This document shows, in pieces, positions 57,223-64,000 of a stretch of 64,000 nucleotides of DNA. Origin of the DNA: Prunella strophiata (Eukaryota > Chordata > Aves > Passeriformes > Prunellidae). Numbering within the stretch: the stretch's first letter is position 1; each line of letters begins with the position of its first letter. The stretch lies in the NCBI GenBank assembly GCA_036583965.1, contig JAZBQD010000018.1, forward strand, positions 14,796,867 through 14,860,866. Reading direction: 5' to 3'. Position numbers and translations under genes: made by a program. The notes beneath the pieces are model-generated. The model did no database searches, was not told where the DNA came from, and saw only the letters and a program-made list of their open reading frames with translations.

Positions 57223-58138
57223 TTGTGTCAAAGCTGACAGTAATATGCTGCTCACTCACTCCTGCTTTCTTCTTTCCAGAGAGGTTGCTCACCATTGGGA
57301 AATTTCTTGCCTTTAAGCAATTTTTTCTACACTGTGAAATAGGATTGGGAGGATAAAGTCAGTGAATTGTAAACAATCGTCTTTGATTTACCTGATTGCC
57401 TTCATATACTTAACTATTGAGAGTAATCCTTGGAGGGAGCACTAGATATTTGCAAAAATTAAGAAGTGCTAAATACATGCAGTAAGGTCAAATCCAAGAC
57501 TGATTCTGATCCCTTTGGGTGCTTGCTACTAGCACAGTATTAAAATCCTCCAAAGAGTAAAGCCAGCAGTCAACATTTAATTTGGTTTAAGCATAAGAAA
57601 ATATATGAAAGGAATGGGAATTTTCTTGGATACCTAAGAAAGTTTTATGCTGTCATCTCAACTGGTGCTGGTCAGCTGGCAAAGCACACCTCATTTTCTG
57701 TTTCACTTGAACAACTTGTAGGCACCAGCAGCTGGAAACCTCCTGTGACTGTGTTCACCACCCTTTGCCAAACCAGCAGTTTGGCAGCAGGGTGGAGGGA
57801 GGAAGTGGCCCCAGTTTAGAAGAAATTAGGAGCCAATTTGCCCACCACTTATTATTCTCTGTACATGTGGCTTCCACATTATAATACCTTTGTTTGCGTC
57901 TGTACAAATGCAGCCACACTTGGCTATTTGTAGTACATACTGTCTTGTGGCAAAGTTACCAGGTGTTGCTAGTAATTAGGATTAAAAAAACCCAAAACAA
58001 ATCCATTAAATGTACTGGATGTGCTTTGTCAGGTCAGCACCAAAAAATAAAAACCAAACATTTCCATAAGTTCAGGTAGAAATAAAGGAACCAAGTGTAT
58101 TCTGTGTAGGTGTATGGGGGGATTTTATAATTACCATC

Positions 58139-58141
<3 letters not shown>

Positions 58142-58190
<49 letters not shown>
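58142..58190. repeat. T49 homopolymer
   Basis: Uninterrupted run of 49 T. True length is uncertain because such runs are prone to sequencing and assembly error. Confidence 0.9.
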
Positions 58191-58191
<1 letters not shown>

Positions 58192-61100
58192 TCATTCTGA
58201 AGCCTAACATTCTAGTGGAAAGTGGAAAGCTGAGCTTATTCAGTAGGAAAACAGTTCTGAAAGGAATTCTGTTGATGTGGTAAATTAAAGCAATCCTCAG
58301 TGTTCAGAAGAAAATGCTACCTGGCAGGTGGTAGAGATCTAGAACAAATCCAGGGTTCTGGATTGTAAGACTCAGTTGTTTCAGAGCTACCACCATGGCT
58401 GTTCTTTCCAGGGGGAGGTCTTGCTCCTGTGCTTACTGAAATGTTATTTTGGTCAGGGATCACATGTCTGTGTAGCTTTGATGAGAACACTGCTACACAG
58501 GGTCTACATTCAATTCTTTGCTAAGTTTTATTTGGTGGGAAGGGATTGCATGTGGTGTTATCCTGTTCCTTATCTCAAAGCAGTGCATGGAAATGTTTCT
58601 GTAGATATGAAGTATAAATTTATTTCTTTCTGAGGGCTGTTCTCTGTCTTAATCTGTCATAAGATAACAAAGATCATGTGTTTGAATCGGAAAAACCTTT
58701 CCCAGGCTTTTTCCATTTTCCGTGCGAACACGCAGGAGAGGGTGGAGTGAGAATAATAATGTATCATGTGTGTCTGGCTTGAGAGCCTGTGCTCTCTAGC
58801 TGCCTTCATCCAATTCCTAAAGTAAGTTTATCTAACAGTCCTATTTTATTTCAGAATGAATTCTGGAGTGTTTTATGTCTCATGTTAAAGGAATGTTATC
58901 AAATACAGTTTTTATTGAAGCTTTTTATGAATGCTGTTCTCAGTCACAGTTTTTGAGTGAATCATGTGGCATAGCCCCTAATACTTCTTTTTAAATTATT
59001 ATTTTTTCCCCCCTCTGTATCTGTCAGAGATCAAATTCACCTGTGGGTATGAAGAATATTTTGGATTATTTATACTAGTAAATGCAGAAAACTCTAATTT
59101 GTTTCTCTTAGTTGACATTAATCTGTGACTTAGTAAGATGATGTTGCTGAGCATCATTTTTACCATTAGTAAGGTAAAAATCAAATTATGTTTTATTTTT
59201 TTGATGTTTCAAAAAGAGTTGCAATTCAGTATCAGAAGAAACAACGTAGTAAAATTTTGAAGTAGGCTTCCCTCTCCTTGACCAGATCTCTGTTGTGTTT
59301 ATGATGGTCACCATTTGTAATAGAGGTTTTCATAAATCAGCTTTTGGTAAATCTGGCACTGCTGGGGTAGGAACTTCTATTGTGGAATTACTGGGCATTC
59401 TTTTATTTCTTTATACTGTCATGAGGAGTTAAGAGATTTACTTGCATAGCAGAAATAAATTAAGCAGAGGAGCATATGTAGCCACAGGACTTGTCGATGT
59501 ACAGTAAGTCACACAGATCTGCAATCCAATTCCATCTGCTTGTTATTGACTACACTTTGCTAAGCAGTAAGATGACACCCCACAGTAGCTCTAGACTTAG
59601 GACATAGCAGGCCTGCTGGTAAACAAGTTTTTAATTATCTCATCCTCATGCTTTGTTTTCCACTGCCCCCTCATTTTTCAGGAGTGTACTTTAATGTAAT
59701 TTTATTTTGATTCTTGTACAGGTCGTGGTGAAGAGCTCATGTTCTTGGTCTGTAGGATGTAGTGCTAAGGCTGTTCCAGATGCTGTTTGTAGCAGAAATG
59801 CTGTTGCAGCGAGGGACAGTACATAGCACCACTGAATACATTTTAAATGGTATATTTTTTGAGTGAATGGTGACTTGAGGGACCTTTGACTCCCAGAAAG
59901 AAGTCAAGAAATAAAATTCATATAGATTGAAAGAAGCAGAGTCTCAAGTCTGACCTCCACATAAAACAACAGATAAAAGCCTTGTGGGTTTTTTTTTGGA
60001 CACACCTTCTTATTGATTTGTAAGAAAACACAAGCAAAAATAACTCTACCACATTTTTTCCAGTACATTAAAGAAATTCTGTTTAGATGTAAAATTAAAT
60101 GCTTCCATTGGGCAACAGTTCTGATTTCAGCTTTGCAAATTTATGGAAGTGTATTCTGGCTCACATAAAACTATCCAGCTGAACCTCTGACAGATATATT
60201 TCTTCTCTTTTAAAGTTCATTTGTATGAAAATATATCTCCAGTGAGACATGTTTATGAATTTGGGATCTTCTGAGATGAGACTCAGCATTGCATTTTAAA
60301 TTTGCACAAAATAGTTTTCAGTCTTTTGGATTTGTTTCCAATGAGTAAGTATTCCTTGAGCTGAGCATTGCGCTCTGGATCCTGTGAAATGCTACTCTGC
60401 ATTTGCTTATTGTGTGCTACAACACACTTGAGTAATCTTGAAGTTTATCAGGTTTGCCCCATTTGCCCTACTGAGCATCCACAGACTGCTTATCTAGACA
60501 CAGAAATGTTTGCATACTGTATTTCTGCAGGATTTTTGGATTATTTACAGAGGTTTAGGACCTTTAAATTCCTTGATTTTTGGAAGAGGTAACCATCTGT
60601 AATTCTCTGAAACAAGCCACTCCTTTGAAACCAGGAGAAATGCTTTCTCTTAACCCCAGTGCTTTTTGTGTCTTAAATCAAGAACTTGTCCTCTTGCTGG
60701 TAAAGAATGAGTAGGGTTTTTTTAATTTGGTAGAACTCAGGTAGAATTTGTTCCAGTCTTTCCCTGACAAATGAAGTCGCTCAGGAACTACAGTCTTGTG
60801 TAACAGGTAAAAAGTTAGAGCCATGCAGTTTTACGGGCCTGTCTTCTAGTAGGGGATCAGAAATCTAGTTCTCTTCAATGTGTAGTAATAGCCCTTCTCA
60901 GTGAGTGGAAAGAGGTTTTTTTTATTTTGTTTTGAAGTACTTTCTTCCCCTCACCTATAAAGAGTGCTTGAGAGCTAGCAGCTGGCTGCTGCTACTATGG
61001 ACTCCCTTTAAATATAATGATATTCCCATTTTTTAAACATTTGTTCATTTCCCATATTAATTTTCTGCATTCTCTAGGATGCAAAGTGCATGGCATGAAA

Positions 61101-61722
61101 TGTGGTCACTAGGTTATTGCCGCTAAGTTATTTGAGATGGTTTGATAGAGAATTAACTCAATGTGGCCAGTTTTCAGGCACTTAAATCTTTAATATTCCT
61201 TGCACAATTCTTTTTTTTTTCAAATACTTTCTTTGTATAATTTAACTGTAGCTATGTCTAGACATATTTCCTGGATATGGCTAAACAATTTTCAAGGTAA
61301 ATTATGACCTGGGGTTTTTTTTGCACTTTCACACAAACATAGTATCATTCCATTATGTATGTAGGAGAAATGGGAACTGCAGACATCTGCAATACAGTTT
61401 TCATCGAATTTGCAAACTTCTGCCCCTTTGTAAAATTAGTTATTTCCCAGAAATGTTTTCCAACCTTTACTTCCATTTTCAAACAATTTGTGCATTGCAT
61501 CCATAGAATACATTTATATTGTTTCTGCTTGTACCCAGCAGTTCTAGTTTGAAAAAAATTCATAGGACTTCTCCCTTTATGTTTGCTATCTTCTAGGTTT
61601 TAATGTGTTCATTCTATTTGCCTTAAGGTCCTCTTGTATAAGGCCATTGTTCAAAGCACTTGTTTCTTGCTCATAGAAAATTCTGTCTATACTCTCTTTC
61701 TTGGAAGATTCTGTGGTGTTAA

Positions 61723-61772
61723 CCATAGAATCATTTAAGTTGGAAAAGACTTCTAAGATCATCAAGTTCAGT
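61723..61772 (-). mobile_element. CR1 3' tail fragment, minus strand
   Basis: CATAGAATCATTTAAGTTGG ..AAAAGACTTCTAAGATCATC is the complement of the CR1 terminus. The following bases no longer match. Confidence 0.88.
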
Positions 61773-63719
61773 ATTGCCTTTCATAAAAGGCAGCTGCTTT
61801 GTCCCATTCTTCAGTCAGCAGTTCCATTTGTAATGCAAATTCACCTGAGCTTCAGAATGTTTTTTTAAATACATGTTCAGACTTTGCAGTAGAATGTTCC
61901 ACTACCCCATTTCAATCTGTTTCTGTTCTCTTTGTGTAGCTGTCTCTTTCATTGCTGGTTTCCCCTGCCTCTCTTCAGTAGATGGTTGAAGTGCTACTCT
62001 CTTCCCTGAGAGCAGCCTGACTCACCTGGAAGTTGTAGGAGATGGTGTCTTTACTTTGGGTGCGTGCTACTCTGAAGGGAGGGACTAAGATTTTGCTATC
62101 TCAGTACAGGGAAATCTTAGGGCTTTTCAGTGCTTGGGAGTGAGAATTCAAATTTATGACTAAGATACGAACTTAAATAAAAGTGCTAGTAATGTATTGT
62201 CTTAAGCAATTTTTAGGAACTGTGTGCCCTATTTCTGTTGTTATGAAAAACTTAGTCCACGTACTTAACCAGATGGGGTTTTTTTGATACTTTTGTCACT
62301 ATTTTTTTTTTGTGTTAAGACTAAAAACTTTTGAATGCAGATGGTACTATTTGTTTGAGTGAACATGGGAAGTTGTAGTGGCTTTTGTTATGTTTGACAG
62401 TTGTTTTTTTTCCTCAAGCCTCTGATCAGGTTAAAGTTACTGAGGGTTTTCAAAAGCAGGTTGGTCATCATCTGCCAGATTCCTACTTAAAAGTATCCCC
62501 CTACACAGTTGCCTTGTGCACGTGGAGCCTCCTCCTCAGTTAATTACTTGCCCATAAAATGAAAAAATATTGCAGTGAGATAAATTTTGAAGTGCTTCCC
62601 TAAAGGTATAGAACATTTGTTTTTGCTAAAGAAGATTTGCACTTCTTTCTAAATGTGCATTGTGCAGCGTTGGCTATATATTTTATAGTATTTTTTTGCT
62701 GGTTTTTGGTTTTTTGAATGTACTGTTCCTTTTCTCACATCTGCATCTATAATACTCTAAGCTACTGATAATTTGAGTTGTAATGTACCCTGGTTTAAAA
62801 AATAAATATTTTAAAAGTCCCTCATTCTTTTAGAATGCTGGAATTTTGAAAAGGCTTGCGGCAAACTGTGGATTTTCTACCATTCATTTTTAAGGCCAGA
62901 CTGTCCAGATGCAGTCTGTTCCAGTATGTCTGCAACTAAAATGTTACCCAACTTAGATACCAGAAATAGATAAACTAAGGCAGAAAGCTTGTTTTGGGCT
63001 GCATTACCTGGTTTTTGGTACTGTCAGCCAGATCACCACACCAGAGCATAAGCTCAAGATTTTTTTTTGTAGGTTTTTCATCTTCATTGTACTGTCTGCC
63101 AAGGTCAGGGGAAGTAACAGGTTCACACTGGAGTCAAGTTCCTGTAGGTGTGAAGGATTTCCCCTGATACCAAGAATCTTCTCAGAGTTGCAGTGCCCTT
63201 GCAAAGGTATGCAATGGCATTCCTGTGGATTGTGACAGCTGTGGAGTGAGATTAGGTCCCTGCAGGAGAGTAGTACTGCACTTAGGGTGTATTTGCCTTC
63301 CCTTCCTCTGCTCTCGACTGCTTCTTAAATGAGTTATGAAACCCATTTTTCTTTAAATCAGAGATCCAAAATTTTACAGCTGTTATGGCTGATTTCAGTT
63401 GGAGACAGTATTTCTTCTGGAGCAACAGATTCCTGTTAAGATGAAATCTCTTTTAGCTGATACCAAACTAAACTTAGATAGCTTCCTGCTGTGGGTAGAA
63501 GGTTTGCTTTGGAGTTTTAGGCCTTAATCCCATATTTGCAGATATGAAACTCCATTCTAGACTGCATTGTCATTCTGTATTTGCTGGTTGGATCATTCAG
63601 CTTTTCAAAGGGACAGGAAGAAGGTTGTTTTTTTTTTTTTCCTGACATTCCAGTGGATGGTTGCCACTTAAAGCATGCACAGCACAGCAGTCCTTCTCTA
63701 ACGAGTTTTAATTTATGGA

Positions 63720-63781
63720 TGTGTCCAGCATAAATTAAAGTTATGTGAAAGTGTGTCCAGCATAAAGTGTTATGTGAAAGT
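63720..63781. repeat. Tandem duplication of about 32 bp
   Basis: GTGTCCAGCATAAA followed by TTATGTGAAAGT occurs twice, from 63721 and from 63753, with a few bases' difference between them. Confidence 0.85.
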
Positions 63782-64000
63782 TCAAATGACCTTACAACAG
63801 GAATTCAAAAATGTGAGACTGAAAAGCAAACTGTCCAAGACTACTCAACATTTTTGTCCTTCTCTGAAGCAATATAGACCTCTTGAAGTATGTATTTTTG
63901 TAATGAATGTTGAGCTGCCTATCTCCTGTTCTTCACAGAACATACTAAAAAGTGCATAGGGCACAGCAAATGGGAAAACAGTGGTTTTTTCTTCCAGAGA

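Larger units (their letters stand above)
47994..64000 (+). other. ANAPC10 intron, running off the window
   Basis: Sixteen kilobases with no exon I can support; I looked for the QLELVEPSGWIHVPLTDN region and did not see it. Contents: CR1 fragments (52630, 61723), a T49 run (58142), a 12-bp near-palindrome (57193-57222), a CA microsatellite (53633), a GTTT run (50796) and a 32-bp tandem duplication (63720). Confidence 0.6.

Overview
The window is nuclear DNA from a vertebrate, almost certainly a bird. The reasons are the small spliced introns, three or four CR1 LINE fragments with the avian CR1 tail (ending in ATTCTATG or its complement), and the gene order OTUD4 / ABCE1 / ANAPC10, which is the order on human 4q31. 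Many A-rich tracts of the AAAAACCC kind look passerine to me, but I cannot fix the species.

Layout. (1) 1-19,290, plus strand: the OTUD4 deubiquitinase gene from the second half of the OTU domain to its stop codon. Seventeen coding exons are visible; the exons carrying the start codon and catalytic Cys lie upstream of the window. The last exon reads as OTUD4 throughout only if four single extra bases are skipped. (2) 19,290-21,424: the convergent 3' ends of OTUD4 and ABCE1. (3) 21,425-31,841, minus strand: complete ABCE1 coding sequence in 17 exons, exactly 599 codons plus stop, with all iron-sulfur, Walker, signature and H-loop motifs. Its 5' UTR probably splices across a 6-kb intron to a non-coding exon ending at 37,830. 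(4) 37,430-40,160: the divergent ABCE1/ANAPC10 promoter region, a CpG island cut in two by a 1.3-kb tandem array of a 189-bp unit. (5) 40,160-64,000, plus strand: ANAPC10 with coding exons at 45,620, 47,040 and 47,873. They cover residues 1-109 of about 185, and the C-terminal exon was not found and should lie beyond the window.

The genes are unrelated housekeeping functions: OTUD4 removes ubiquitin and binds RNA-repair and innate-immune partners, ABCE1 splits and recycles ribosomes, and ANAPC10 is the DOC-domain substrate receptor of the anaphase-promoting complex. Their arrangement (ABCE1/ANAPC10 head to head, OTUD4/ABCE1 tail to tail) is conserved synteny rather than an operon.

I found no unknown protein system. 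The most unusual object is the 189-bp array in the divergent promoter. Next come the cluster of frame-breaking single bases in the last OTUD4 exon, and several perfect or near-perfect hairpins in introns and in a CR1 copy. All exon boundaries below were set by GT/AG sites, reading phase and agreement with the known proteins as I remember them; no search was run.
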